From NCBI GenBank assembly GCA_035610365.1, contig CM069437.1, forward strand, positions 55,886,093-55,950,092: DNA of 64,000 nucleotides, written 5' to 3'. How positions within the stretch are numbered: position 1 is the stretch's first letter; the number at the start of each line of letters is the position of its first letter. This document shows positions 11,346 through 21,825 of this stretch, piece after piece. Made by a program: the position numbers and the translations under genes. This DNA comes from Aquatica leii (lineage: Eukaryota > Arthropoda > Insecta > Coleoptera > Lampyridae). The notes beneath the pieces were generated by a model, which saw nothing but the letters and a program-made list of their open reading frames with translations, did not search any database and was not told the origin of the DNA.

Positions 11346-12234
11346 TTTGTTTCTATTAATTTATTCGTAGCGTCATGGAATTGCTATTGTTAATATCTAA
11401 TTTAGGTCTTGATTTATAGAATGTTTGTACAACTTAGTTCACGAAAAATATTTGAGATAGTATTCGTTTGGCGTTTATAAAGTTAAGCTGCGTTTGCATT
11501 ACAATACCGCGTTACCGCAAAAACCTTGCTTGCGACCTTCCCTACACTGTCCTCCATAAGAAATCAACATCGAGCTTCCGCTGGCCAGCCAAGGAAGATC
11601 TGCAAGACTTTCACGTAAGTTACCTTATATTTTCCCTTATTTGGAAGGGGATCCTTACAATCAGCACCTAATAAACTTTTACACGCCGTTGAAATAAACG
11701 CGCCGTTACATAGAACGTCTGTTTTATTTCATACTTTTATTATACGCCCACTATCTTAACTTCATACACATACTAACTAACTACTACTTCTTGTACATCA
11801 CTGCTTTCAACCTAACTATTACCAGATTACATCTAACTTTCTAACATATAAAACTAAGATTTTTAAATAGAGGTTGAAACATGAAGAACTAATTTTTATT
11901 TGACGACGACACTTGCAGTATACTTATATAAGTTTTTAATTATGCGCTAACATTATTTTACCTATATGTTAGTGTTGTATTGTAGCGTAGCTAGTTTTTA
12001 TTTTACATTGTAGTGTTCAAATGTTATTTCGCATAGCTTTGATTTATTAATTAAATTAAAGACTGCTGTTTTCTCAGCAAAAAGTAGACATAGTCGTTTC
12101 TACAGTATCAGATTTTGAATTACCAGAGAGACTTCGTTACACACTGATATGTAATCAGAGAGAGAAGCCCGGGTGGTTAATGCGTATACTGCACTTTGGG
12201 GTGGTTTTCATAAGTAAACACACCTTGCAGTGTC
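11346..12234. other. Probable gypsy leader or unrelated DNA, no gene
   Basis: No coding similarity was seen. It lies between the gag remnant and the dispersed repeat that may be its 5' end. Short frames such as 11468-11671 (+) do not resemble known proteins. Confidence 0.35.
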
Positions 12235-12283
12235 GCGTTTTAACGGCTCCACAGGGTTCACCCCTGTTGAACCGTTAAAACGC
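12235..12283. repeat. Perfect-arm hairpin
   Basis: GCGTTTTAACGG (12235-12246) pairs exactly with CCGTTAAAACGC (12272-12283). Between them CACAGGG and CCCCTGT can extend the stem. It sits at the start of dispersed repeat copy B; copy A at 3266 retains only the right half. Confidence 0.6.
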
Positions 12284-13121
12284 TAAATACAACACCTATC
12301 TTACTCAGAAACATCGGTCTACCAATTTCATAAATTAATGAAAAATGTATTTATATCACAAACTATACTTACATTAACGGTGAGAGATAATTATTATTAA
12401 AAAAATAATTTGTACATATATAATTTACACAACAGTTCAATTATTAATTAATTTTGCGAAATTTAATAAGCCCTTGCATTATTGTCTTATATATTGGAAA
12501 TATATTTGAAAAATACCAAACTACTATGTATATAGTATATATAAATAGTATTTTGTAAATGCCGATAGATGACATTATAGACATTTTTAAGTACGATTTT
12601 TACTGTTTGTCCTGTCTAATCTTTATATCTATAGATTACACATCCATATTATCAGTAAGTAACTTAAAGATTGCAAAAATATTTGATAGTGTTTTATACA
12701 ATCCATGTTTTGCAAGCGCAATGGTAAGATATACATTATTTTGATGATATATAACATTTGAGCTATTTTACTATTCAGTTCTAATTACATAATTGAATTA
12801 GATCAAGTTTAACTTTAAAATAACAAAACCATACAAAAGAAAAAAACTTTTCAACTACAAAAGTGGTGTTGTGTTTGTCTTTAAATATCCTATGATACTT
12901 GAACTTTTTTTAGTTTTTACACAATGTTGTTTTTTTGGTACTTTTCTTGAAGCGAGAAGCTTTGGAATGTAACAATTTGGCGCAATTATGGTAAAAATTA
13001 TTCTTTCTCTTCTTTTGTTAGTGGTCTAATACACGTTGCATTATTCATTACTTATTTTCAATGCTGATATTTTTCTGTAGCCCAAAAAACAATAATTGCA
13101 TATCTTACATTATCTTTCTTG
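12252..13121. repeat. Dispersed direct repeat, copy B
   Basis: Collinear with 3266-3995 (shared strings are given under copy A). Near 12880-13075 it holds about 200 bp not present in copy A. It ends abruptly at 13121, where Penelope-like sequence begins. Confidence 0.6.
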
Positions 13122-13636
13122 CAAATTCTAACAAGCACCAGCATCAAAGAGCTTAAAACTATACACGATATATCTCTCAGATTCTTCCTTCTGCCAAAGA
13201 CAAATTTCCTACACTTTCATCTCAAGGTGTATACCAAATTTCCTGTTCTTGTGGTTTAGTCTACATTGGTGAAACCGGTCGTTCCGTCATTACTCGCATT
13301 TCAGAACATGATCGTTGTATAAGGAAAAGGTATATTTCTAAGTCTGCGGTCGCTGAACATCATTTCACTACAGGTCACAAGATAGATTTTGATAATGTTT
13401 CGTTGATTGCCAAATCTCCATTCTTTTTCAACAGGAAATTCCGAGAAAGCATAGAAATCATCAAACACCCCAATAATTTCAATCGCGATCATGGTTTCGA
13501 ACTATCCCCTCTTTGGTTCCCGGTTATTAGTCATTTATCAAAAACACGCCCCCTAACAACCGTAACCCAATCAGGGTCGAGCTTAATCATCCGTGACGAT
13601 CCTTTTCCTTTAAATACGGAGACTATTTCTTCTTAA
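13122..13636 (+). pseudogene. Penelope-like element, 3' part with GIY-YIG endonuclease (5'-truncated)
   Basis: The frame around 13225-13636 encodes SSQGVYQISCSCGLVYIGET followed by GRSVITRISEH, AEHHFTTGHK, FRESIEIIKHPNNFN and LSPLWFPVI. This is the GIY-YIG nuclease (here GVY..YIG) with the preceding Cys pair and the C-terminal region typical of Penelope-like retroelements. The reverse transcriptase is missing, so the copy is 5'-truncated at about 13122. The endonuclease frame is open to TAA at 13634. A homologous copy lies at 55030-56690. Confidence 0.85.
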
Positions 13637-13659
13637 GTCACTTCTACGGAGTTTAGAAT

Positions 13660-13830
13660 CTGGCTTGGTTCACAAGTTGATTACCTAACTCGGTAGTGGT
13701 TCTTTGTTAGATTTTCGTTTGCTTTTTCAGGTTATCGTTGTCTTTCTTACCTTTTCATAGTTTAGGTTATGGCTTGTTTTACAAGTGGATAACCTAACTT
13801 TTGAGAAGTTCTTAGTTAGATTTCGATTGC
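13660..13830 (+). repeat. Two tandem copies of a 107-bp unit in the Penelope 3' region
   Basis: GGCTTGGTTCACAAGTTGAT near 13662 and GGCTTGTTTTACAAGTGGAT near 13769 begin two similar units. Each continues with ACCTAACT and then TTAGATTT. The second Penelope copy has one such unit near 56500. Confidence 0.7.
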
Positions 13831-13849
13831 TTGTTTGAGTTTTGCGATT

Positions 13850-13930
13850 TATCTCACGCCCTGATGAAGCCCGTTACGAAAGTGGGCGAAACGTTGGCAG
13901 CTTCGGTTGCAAATATGACACGGTCTAAAC
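13850..13930 (+). ncRNA. Hammerhead-like ribozyme motif in Penelope 3' region
   Basis: The core CTGATGA at 13861-13867 is followed by a GCCC/GGGC stem (13869-13872 with 13884-13887), then GAAA at 13888-13891, then a hairpin GCAGC-TTCG-GTTGC at 13897-13910. CTGATGA, stem II, then GAAA is the hammerhead core order, and Penelope-like elements are known to carry hammerhead motifs. The homologous copy at 56568 keeps GAAA and a fully paired GTAAC-TTCG-GTTAC hairpin with a compensatory base-pair change, but its CTGATGA is mutated to CTGAATA. The cleavage site is uncertain; GGTC at 13922-13925 is a candidate. Stem I was not resolved. Confidence 0.55.
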
Positions 13931-13979
13931 CCGGAAGACATTCTAATGTTAGTATAGATTCCGGCCGTGGAAGCCTTCG

Positions 13980-15053
13980 CTATTACAAATAAATAGCGAT
14001 AAATATGATGCTTTACATTTGCTAACTTGTAAAGTAAACGAATAATGCAACTGAAGCCAGATTTGTCAACGATGCACTTCGTATACATAGGTTAGAGAAA
14101 AATGAAGAGAACGTGTTAATCATGTATCTTTATATCTCAAAAGAAACGTGGGCGCTACAAGTTTTTTACCCGTCTATTTTTTTACATTACATATTTGGTT
14201 CATGGTTTGTAGTAGGTATTCAGTTCTGTTATATTTCCTATACTTTTCTTTTTAAGATCATTTGAGTAATTTCGCATTAAAATATTAAAGTTATTTCACG
14301 TTTTTTTAAATTCATCTTTTAGTAGTTGAATTTTGATTCAATCTCGAAATCTCGCGGTGTCGCGCGTTCTCTTATTTGAGGAAGCAGAATCTGCTGTTAG
14401 TTTAACGTATTTGTGAAAGTTTTTTAATCAGAAATTAATGCATTTTCATTGCATTTTTAGCATCATTTTAATTTCAATTTGAATTTCATTAAAGTATATT
14501 TTACTTTTTAACTAAATTTTGTAATTGATTGTTTTATTATAAATTTATTTTGTGTATAAAATTTTGTTTGTTCATTTTGTTTTTATTTTATTCCTTTTTA
14601 TGCAATAAATGATAAATTGTTCAAATGTAACGAAGCTTTTAATCAATTAACTTGTTCGCGTATCAATTTTTTTTGTTTTGTTTTTAGAATTTAGTGACTT
14701 TACACACGAAAGGTAGCTCCTAATAGTGTGTACACCTCATGTCGTGTTTTCTGGTCGGTCCAGAAATCTGTTAAACGGTTAACCTTCTTGGCGCCGTTTT
14801 GATTTTGACTTTTGCTTTTTCAGTTTGAGTTTTTCACAGAGCCTCGGATTTTTTAGTATAACCCACGACTGTTTCCAGGTAATTACATCATTTATGTTGC
14901 TTTTATTTAGGCATTTCTTTTATTACCATCTTTTGCATGTAACACATTTTTGTTTATGTATCAAGCATTAAATATGATTTTGCACATGGCAGTAACATCA
15001 AAGCAAAGAAAATATTTTTAAACTTTATATACTTAGTACAAGAATTAAATTAA
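13980..15053. other. AT-rich DNA without recognised gene
   Basis: It lies between the Penelope 3' end and the mariner-like transposase remnant. No similarity was recognised. Part may be the degraded N-terminal region of that transposase element. Confidence 0.35.
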
Positions 15054-15366
15054 GACGATTCCGACAGAAGATTAGATTTTTATAAAAATTATGCATCGAA
15101 TAAATACTAATTTCATCCTTAATATCGTGTTTTTTGGTAAAGCTATTTTTTTGTTACATGGCGAAATACATAAGCAAAACTGCAGATACTGGGCAGACAG
15201 TAATCCTCATTGGATCGACAAATCTCACACGCAGTTTCCAAAAAAAAGTTAATCTTTGGGCAGGTACGTAACAATATATTTAACTGAATAGTCTTAACTT
15301 TTAATTTTGCGCCTTAATAATTTCAGTTTATTTGCTGTCCCACAATAACTTTTTTATTGAAGGTGT
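15054..15366 (+). pseudogene. Mariner-like transposase, first fragment
   Basis: In shifting frames the sequence encodes DSDRRLDFYKNYAS, NTNFILNIVFFGKAIFLLHG, then HKQNCRYWADSNPHW and a SHTQFPKK block, then LWA. These are hallmarks of a DDE-type (Tc1/mariner superfamily) insect transposase in which 'F-S-D-E' is followed by 'HNCRYW' and 'PQKVNVWAG'. A stretch at about 15267-15325 that starts GTACGTAA and ends TTTCAG separates LWA from the next block (HNNFFIEG, ending at 15366). The frame then breaks at an inserted LTR element and resumes at about 19231. The first catalytic Asp is altered. Confidence 0.75.
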
Positions 15367-15386
15367 AACCCCACGTTGGGCACCAA

Positions 15387-16162
15387 AATTATTTGTAACG
15401 CATAATTTGTAGAGATGAAAAAAATATGATTTTGTATAGTCGATTCAATCTACAGTTATCACAGACTCCAAAATTTGTTTATTGTTGATTAGTATATTGA
15501 AAAATTGATAACAGAGAAAAGAAAGAGAAAGACAAGTATTAACTGAAAAGTTTTGACTAAAAATGTAGTCGTCGGTACACGCCCAACATAATTATCACAT
15601 ACAAACGACATAAGCTAGTGGCTACTTCACTGCTACTAAACAGTATCGTTACACAGAAAAATACTTATAACTATTACATATACCGTGTGGTTAATCGAAT
15701 ATTAGGTGAATTGCGCTTAAATCGTAATCCTACGGTATCAATTCAAAGTATCGTAGATCTGGAAGCACTAGTGTTTACCTTAAGCTAACGTATCAACCAA
15801 TTAAAAAACCGCAGTAGTAAGAGCTAAACGTGTTCGCAATACATTATGATTATCCCCCGAATCTCTTGACGTCAAGTGTATAAGTGAGATGCAATAATTT
15901 GATCACACATAAGTGTCGCGTCGCTTCTAACTCCATTACATAAAGAGATTATTGTAGAGCGATTGTAACTTAAAAATTAGTTTTTAGAAATGAATAAAAC
16001 ATTAAGGAACGATTTAGATTTACAGTTAGATTGACGATCCTCAAAACTTAAGGTATTTAAATTTTTAACGCGCACCAAGAGTGTTTATTTCACCGAAAAA
16101 TCCTTCACATCGTGCAAAGCAAAATTCAATAAGTGCTATACTACAGCACGCTGTCGTAGTGG
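15387..16162 (-). repeat. LTR-like repeat, left copy
   Basis: Matches 18207-18715: shared strings include TACTAAACAGTAT, AATTGCGC, CGTAATCCTA and AGAGATTATTGTAG. It holds roughly 220 bp of extra sequence near 15400-15620 that is absent from the right copy. Confidence 0.65.
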
Positions 16163-16503
16163 CAGAAGGAAAAAAGAGAGTACGATGTTGTTGTACGGCT
16201 CGACTATCTCTCCCTAGATAGTCGACCCAAAGTGATCGCCCCTAAAAACTGACTAAACATGAATATATTCCACTATATACACAATTGGAGCACACGTTTT
16301 TCTTAAACAACAATGTTTTAATTAAGACCAAAACAAATTCAAAAGAAACGATTGGTTCATTCACCATAGACAACTTAACTTAAACTTAATGCTAATTTGA
16401 TGTACTAAACGAAAGTCTGCAGTACTCTCAATAGTATTATGTTCCGCCGTGCGAATCGCACACCCAATTTTAGACAGATTAGCGTCTCAAAATCGATGTT
16501 TTT

Positions 16504-17880
16504 TTACATAAGCAGACATTTTGGTTTTAAAAACGCGACTAACTCTCTCTGCAGGATTAGTCTGTAGATGATAACCAACCGTAAATAGTATCTTGGAATT
16601 GAACTCCGTTTGTCAGAAATAATGTACTGCAAAACAGTAGAAGCTATTGCAGATCGCATAAGGAAAACACAAGAGAACTTGGTAAAATTATCAACAACCA
16701 CAAGAGTATAAATATGTCCCTTAGATGAACGAGGAACAGGTCCTACAATGTCTTCACACATCACTTGCTAAAGTCGAGTAGCTTTAGCACAAGAAACGAA
16801 AAAGCCAACAAGTTTCTTTTTTGAGCTGAACAAACAGTTCAACCGAAGGATATATTCCACCACTTTTTGTTGCATCTAAAGCCAATAGTAGTGTTGATGT
16901 AGGCGTCCTAGAATTTTCTTAACCCTACCGTGACCAAATATAAGAGGATCATAATGATTGCTAATAACTTTTGTCCGTTGATCTTTTGACACAACCAATT
17001 TCCATTCGTTTATAAGTCTAGAAGAAGAAGTAGGACGAGTACGTTTATATGTGAGTCCATCGACAACACACGAATTTGTAAATCTGCGAGAAGAAGTAAT
17101 ACGAAGAGATAGATTTTGATACCAAGTCACCTTAATAGGTATGAAAAACTAGCAAGAAATAAATAAAGGTTCATCCGGAAGGATAGACTTAAAAATAGAT
17201 ACAGATCAAGATAAAGTATTCGGAACGACGCGACGTGTTCTTTTCTTTTGCGATAGGCAATAAGTCATACTGTTGTATACGAAACACGAGAGAATAATGA
17301 TCCGTGATCACCGTAAATCTAGTTCCCTTAATATATGGACGAAACTTCTCAATAGCCCACAGGACCGCGAAACATTCCTTCTCGGAAGTGGTATAGTGTT
17401 TTCTGTTCTTTTTCAGTAATTTACTAATATAATTTATGACTTTCTGTATCTTGAGAAAGTTGTGAGCGAACAGCAGCAACAGAAACAATAGTGGAAAAAC
17501 AACAGAAGAAAAGTTTGGTATGAACCGTCGATACCAACTAACCATTCCCAATAGACGTCGCATCTCCGTCACCGAAATAAATGTAGGTATATTCAGAATA
17601 ACCGAAATCTTTTTCGGAACCACCAGTAGACCCACCACATAACCTAGATATTTTAGCTCTGGTCGACAAAAATAGCACTTGTTTCTGCAAAAGGTAAGAC
17701 CGGTCATACCAAGACGTAACACTAGTGAAAAAATCCAAATGTTTTTCAAAGGAAAGAGTAGCGATAATAATGTCATCAAGGTAATCAAAGCAGAACGGTT
17801 CTAATTCTGGTCCTAATTTCCGATTAATGCGTCCTTGGAAAATCACAGGTTGTGATTGTGTAGTCGAAACGGAAAAAGTC
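16504..17880 (-). pseudogene. Ty3/gypsy Pol remnant (RT-RNase H-integrase)
   Basis: Minus strand. 17538-17846 holds the end of the reverse transcriptase with FDYLDDIIIAT. 17189-17788 continues with LKYLGYVVG, MRRLLGMVSWYRRFIPNFS and an RNase H part (HYTTSEKECFAVLWAIEKFR, TDHYSL). 16876-17130 is the integrase zinc-binding region (HYDPLIFGHGRVKKILGR). 16504-16764 begins the integrase core (DIVGPVPRSSKGHIYTLVV, DNFTKFS). Gag, protease and the N-terminal RT are absent, so the internal region is only about 2 kb. Frameshifts separate every block. Confidence 0.85.
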
Positions 17881-18206
17881 CTCGATTCGAAACAGTAAAA
17901 GCAGTAATCGGTTTTGAATCAACAACAAAAAGAAGAACTAATATCTAAGCTGTATAAGCAATTAGCACCTTTGAAACAATCGAGAATAACGGACACATAA
18001 AGGATAGGACTAGAAAGAAAAAGAAAAAACCAGTAAGCAAATAATAGGTAAAACTTCCAAAAGAACAGCTTGAGTTTCTATACCAGTAAGGTATTCTCTA
18101 AAACAAATCAATTACTAAAAAAAAGAAAGAGCAAGAAGCAGTACCTGTTCAGCATAATAAACGAATCATTCGATAAAATCGAAACCCCACGTTGGGCGCC
18201 AAATTA

Positions 18207-18715
18207 TATGTAACGCACAATTTGTTGGTACTAAACAGTATTGTTACACAGAGATATACCTACAACTACTAGGTAAACCTTTTTCTTAATTGAATATCAG
18301 GTAAATTGCGCCTACGTCGTAATCCTATCGTATCAATTTAACCTTATCTTAACGTATTAATCAATTAAAAAAATGGTTGTAGTATAAGTTAAACGATTAT
18401 AGATCAAAATCTCCCGCTAACCCCTTAACGTCAAGTGTATGAATGAGATGCAATAATTTGGGGTTTGAATTACCCATAAGCGACAACATTACATAAAGAG
18501 ATTATTGTAGTGCGATAGTAACTGGCTTCAGAATTAATTTTTAGAAAAAAATAAAACAATAATAAACGATTTAGATTTACAAATAGATTAACGATCCTCA
18601 ACAGTTAAAGTATTTAAATTAGTTTCCGCACCAAGAGTGTTTATTTCACTGAACAATTCTGCACTTCGTCAAAGCTGAATTTCAAATGCTATACTACACC
18701 ACGCTGTTGTATTGG
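18207..18715 (-). repeat. LTR-like repeat, right copy (5' LTR on minus strand)
   Basis: Matches the left copy at 15387-16162. The PBS-like sequence at 18185-18201 lies on its internal side, as expected for a 5' LTR. Precise termini were not resolved. Confidence 0.6.
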
Positions 18716-19224
18716 CTTATTTCGACACGTTTCCTCGCTCGAGTCACCATTGTCTTAAAAGCAATGAATAAATACTCTACTAGAATGCCATAAAGTATCC
18801 CTTGGTGTTTGCATACTTTTTTTCTTCTAAGAATCATACCGTATTTTTTGGGTAGTTACGATTAGAATGATGATTACTCCGATGACAAACAGAACCTCGT
18901 AATTAGATGAACTTTTGGGTTTACAAATGAAACTCCAAAATAAACATCGAACAGGTAACTCGAAAAATATGTATTCAATACCCTTTTTATCGCTTAAGTA
19001 CGAATCATGTAGCAGTATTTTCTAAAAGAAACGTATCCATAAGGTAGATGTTGATGGATGACACAAATTGTAACTCTTACTAAACCTTTGTGTCCGATTG
19101 CTAGTGACACGTATCGTACCATATTCTTACTTCTAAAAACTTAAATAATTCTCTCTCACGCAATGACGTTGACAAAATTGTCTAAACGATTGTTGAAATT
19201 TAGCAAAAGTGATTTTAAATCGTT

Positions 19225-19640
19225 ACAAAGAGAATCTTACTGCGGCTAAATATCTGCAACTACTGCAAGAAAATATTATCTCTCATCTAACAAGATTGAA
19301 CGACTTTAAAGTAATTAGCAACACGCTATGGTTTTAACATGATAGAGCCCTTCCGCATTATAGCCACCAAGTTCGTGCTTATTTGAAAAACGTTTTTCCG
19401 AAAAGGTGGATTGGACGTCGATGACGTATAAATGGTAACTGCAATCACCTGACCTAACCGCACTAGATTTTTTCTTATGAGGTTAACTGCAGAGTCGTAT
19501 TAATCTAAATAAACCAAATAACTTGAATGAACTAATTCAACGAATTCGAAAATAAACAGCAAATATGTATTCCAAGCGAGTTCATTTTTAATTCAGTTGA
19601 GGGATTTTCTAATCGAATTTATTACTACCAAGAGACGAAT
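19225..19640 (+). pseudogene. Mariner-like transposase, second fragment
   Basis: It continues the frame broken at 15366: NLTAAKYLQLLQENIISHL, then WF*HDRALPHYSHQVRAYLK with NVFPKRWIGRR, then a stop-riddled LT*PH*IFSYE in place of the usual 'SPDLTPLDFFLWG', then a NLNELIQRIRK-like tail. The 'HD-APPHY' block normally contains the second catalytic Asp. The protein is ruined by stops, but the collinearity with the first fragment is clear. Confidence 0.75.
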
Positions 19641-20027
19641 GAGAAACAGTTAGAGCACTGCTTATAAATGATTCTTATAGTAGATGAATTTCATCAACTG
19701 AAAACAAGTTTACAAAAATCTGATGTTACATTAAACACAATAAAACAATTTATTGTTCCTCATGCTAACTGGATCTGCAGTTATCCAGTTAAATTAAAAT
19801 TGCTAGATTCTACTTGAAAATATCTTTCAAACGGTATGCGATTTAATCCTTCTTCCTATTTAAAAAAGCAAGTTGGCTGTGCAGCTTCCGCACTTGTCAA
19901 TTTGAAAAACAAACTGGTGGGGTCACCACACGACTCCTATAAGGAATGATAAAGGAATGTCTATACATTTTTTTAAGGTTAGGTTGTCATAAAACCATTT
20001 TGAAGTGATATGTACACGTTTTTATCG
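19641..20027. other. Spacer, nothing recognised
   Basis: Downstream of the transposase C-terminus; it may contain that element's 3' end. No inverted repeat was identified. Confidence 0.35.
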
Positions 20028-20270
20028 TCGCAGGCAGAATTCGAAACCTTATTATATTTGTGAATTCATTTTAAATTACAAATTAAATATCTAATAAACT
20101 GTTAGTGTTAGAATTTTTTTTAATTGGAATAAATTGTTAGGAAGAATTATCACAAAGCAGAGAGAATATAAAAATCCAGCTTCATACCAAATTTGAAGTT
20201 ACTAGGACTTTTGGTTCCAGAGTTATCGTGGGTACATTCAAAGATAATTTAAATAAGATGCAGCACTCCG
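20028..20270. repeat. Dispersed repeat, copy 1 of 3
   Basis: Begins TCGTCGCAGGCAGAATTCGA and ends near AGAGTTATCGTGGGTACAT. It shares AATATCTAATAAACTGTTA and ATACCAAATTTGAAGTTACT with the copies at 20365 and 21453. The start resembles the reverse complement of a tRNA T-arm and acceptor stem (see copy 2). Confidence 0.75.
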
Positions 20271-20364
20271 TATATAAACAAGTCAAAAGAATATAGAGAA
20301 AAATTGTTATTTTTTAACGTATCTTGCTTTCTCTTCAAGATATGGAATTTTTTTCTAAAAAAAA

Positions 20365-20612
20365 TCGTCGCAGGCAGGATTCGAACCTAGGATTATATAT
20401 GGAATTCACTTCAAAATATAAATCAAATATCTAATAAACTGTTAACGTTAGAAAAAAATTTTATTTGAATAAATTCTTAGGAAGAATTAACTCTATAAGA
20501 CTGTTACAAATGGCGAATGCACCTACCTTCGGTTTCTTTATTAGAACCATTTTTTAATATAACCGAGAGAATATGAAAAGCCAGCTCCACACCAAATTTC
20601 AAGTTGCTTGGA
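20365..20612. repeat. Dispersed repeat, copy 2 of 3, cut by a Tc1 element
   Basis: Begins TCGTCGCAGGCAGGATTCGA and contains GGATTCGAACC, whose reverse complement GGTTCGAATCC is an exact RNA polymerase III box B/T-loop consensus. Compared with copies 1 and 3 it stops in the middle (CAAATTTCAAGTTGCTTGGA), where a Tc1-like transposase begins. No matching box A was seen, so a tRNA-derived SINE is only a possibility. Confidence 0.7.
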
Positions 20613-21315
20613 TGAGCACTGTTTATCGTCGAATCCGCTCTTTTGGATTGCGATCATATCGACCAAACTCTCGTAATCCTCTAACACCTCACCACCAAGA
20701 GGTCATAGTTCAATGGTGTCAAGTCAGACAACATTGGCTACGTGAATTGAACAATATTATTTTTTCTGATGAGTCTAGATTCTGCTAATGGCACTCGGAC
20801 CGGCGTACACGTGTGCAAAGACCTAGAGGACAACGCTACGATTTACAGTTTGTACAACGAAAACATACTGGCTTAACACCTGGTGTAATGCTTTGGGGTA
20901 GCATTTATTGGGGAAGCCGCTTTGCTTTAACATTTATCTCAGACACGTTAAATGCTCGACGTTATATCGACGTCAAACCAGTTCATCTACCTTTTCTTCA
21001 AGAACGTTCAGAAGCTATCTTCCAACAACGCATGTGGCAGTAATAACACAGACAGTTTTTGAAAATAATGACGTAAATTTGCTACCGTGACCTGCTAGAT
21101 CGCTAGATTTATCGCCAATAGAACATGTCTGGGACATGATGGACAGAAAACTGTGTCATCTAGCTCACCCTCTAAATACCATAGAAGAATTATGACAACA
21201 GTTTTAAATAGCCTAGGATGAGATACTCCAAGACGCAATAAATCACCTTATTTCCAGCATGCCTAGAAGAGCAACTTCTTGCATACAAGCACGTGATGAT
21301 GTTACACATTATTAA
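20613..21315 (+). pseudogene. Tc1-like transposase, 5'-truncated and damaged
   Basis: Plus-strand frame: STVYRRIRSFGLRSYRP, then NIIFSDESRFC with the first catalytic Asp, then after a stop RVQRPRGQRYD and HTGLTPGVMLWGSIYWGSR. Next come NARRYIDVKPVHLPFL and FQQ. A deletion with frameshift removes the usual DNARP block that carries the second catalytic Asp, leaving THVAVITQTVF. The rest reads SLDLSPIEHVWDMMDR and LISSMPRRATSCIQARDD, the normal Tc1 C-terminus with the third acidic residue. The N-terminal DNA-binding part is missing. Non-functional. Confidence 0.9.
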
Positions 21316-21452
21316 CATTTTTTCAATAAAACGTTGCGTTGCTTCTTCCAAATTGTATTCATTTATTTGTCTATATGTAACAGTTTTACATACAAACTTT
21401 CAGCCCTCCACGTCTACTACTTCTATGTGGTGCATTTTATTTGAAACCCAGT

Positions 21453-21750
21453 GTATATGGAATTCACTTTAAATTATAAATGAAAAATCTAATAAACTGT
21501 TAATGTTAGAAAAATTATGTATTTGAATAAATTGTTAGAAAGAGTTAATTCTATAAGGAACTGTAAAAATAATTCGAATAATTTACATACGTACAAAATT
21601 ATATAAGAAAAACTGTTAAAAATGGCGAATACACTCACTTTTGGTTGTTTATCAGACCCATTTTTTGATAGAAAAGAGAGGATATGAAAAGCCAGGTCTA
21701 TACCAAATTTCAAGTTACTAGGACATTTGCTTCGAGAGTTATCGTGGGTA
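21453..21750. repeat. Dispersed repeat, copy 3 of 3
   Basis: Shares TATATGGAATTCACTT, TCTAATAAACTGTTAATGTTA and ATACCAAATTTCAAGTTACT with copies 1 and 2, and ends CGAGAGTTATCGTGGGTAC. It has an extra segment near 21555-21620. Confidence 0.75.
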
Positions 21751-21754
21751 CATC

Positions 21755-21825
21755 GTTACACGCACGCACGCTCGCAAGCGCGCGCACGCACGCACACACA
21801 GTCACACACACACACAGACACCCAA
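21755..21825. repeat. CA/CG-rich microsatellite
   Basis: Alternating purine-pyrimidine tract: ACGCACGCACG, then GCGCGCGCACGCACGCACAC, then runs of ACAC interrupted by GTC and GAC. It follows directly after dispersed repeat copy 3. Confidence 0.9.

Larger units (their letters stand above)
15367..19230 (-). mobile_element. Insertion of about 3.9 kb, mostly a minus-strand LTR retrotransposon
   Basis: The segment separates two halves of one transposase reading frame. It contains two related LTR-like sequences (about 15387-16162 and 18207-18715) around an internal region with minus-strand protease-less Pol remnants. Beside the right LTR lies a primer-binding-site-like TGGCGCCCAACGTGGGG on the minus strand (18185-18201). 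A near copy, TGGTGCCCAACGTGGGG, lies beside the left LTR (15369-15385), which is not expected for a simple insertion. About 500 bp to the right of the second LTR (18716-19230) is unassigned. Confidence 0.7.

Noticed and set aside
20365..20440. A functional tRNA gene
   Set aside because: Only a T-arm-like string is present. No acceptor pairing, anticodon arm or box A could be found upstream on the minus strand.
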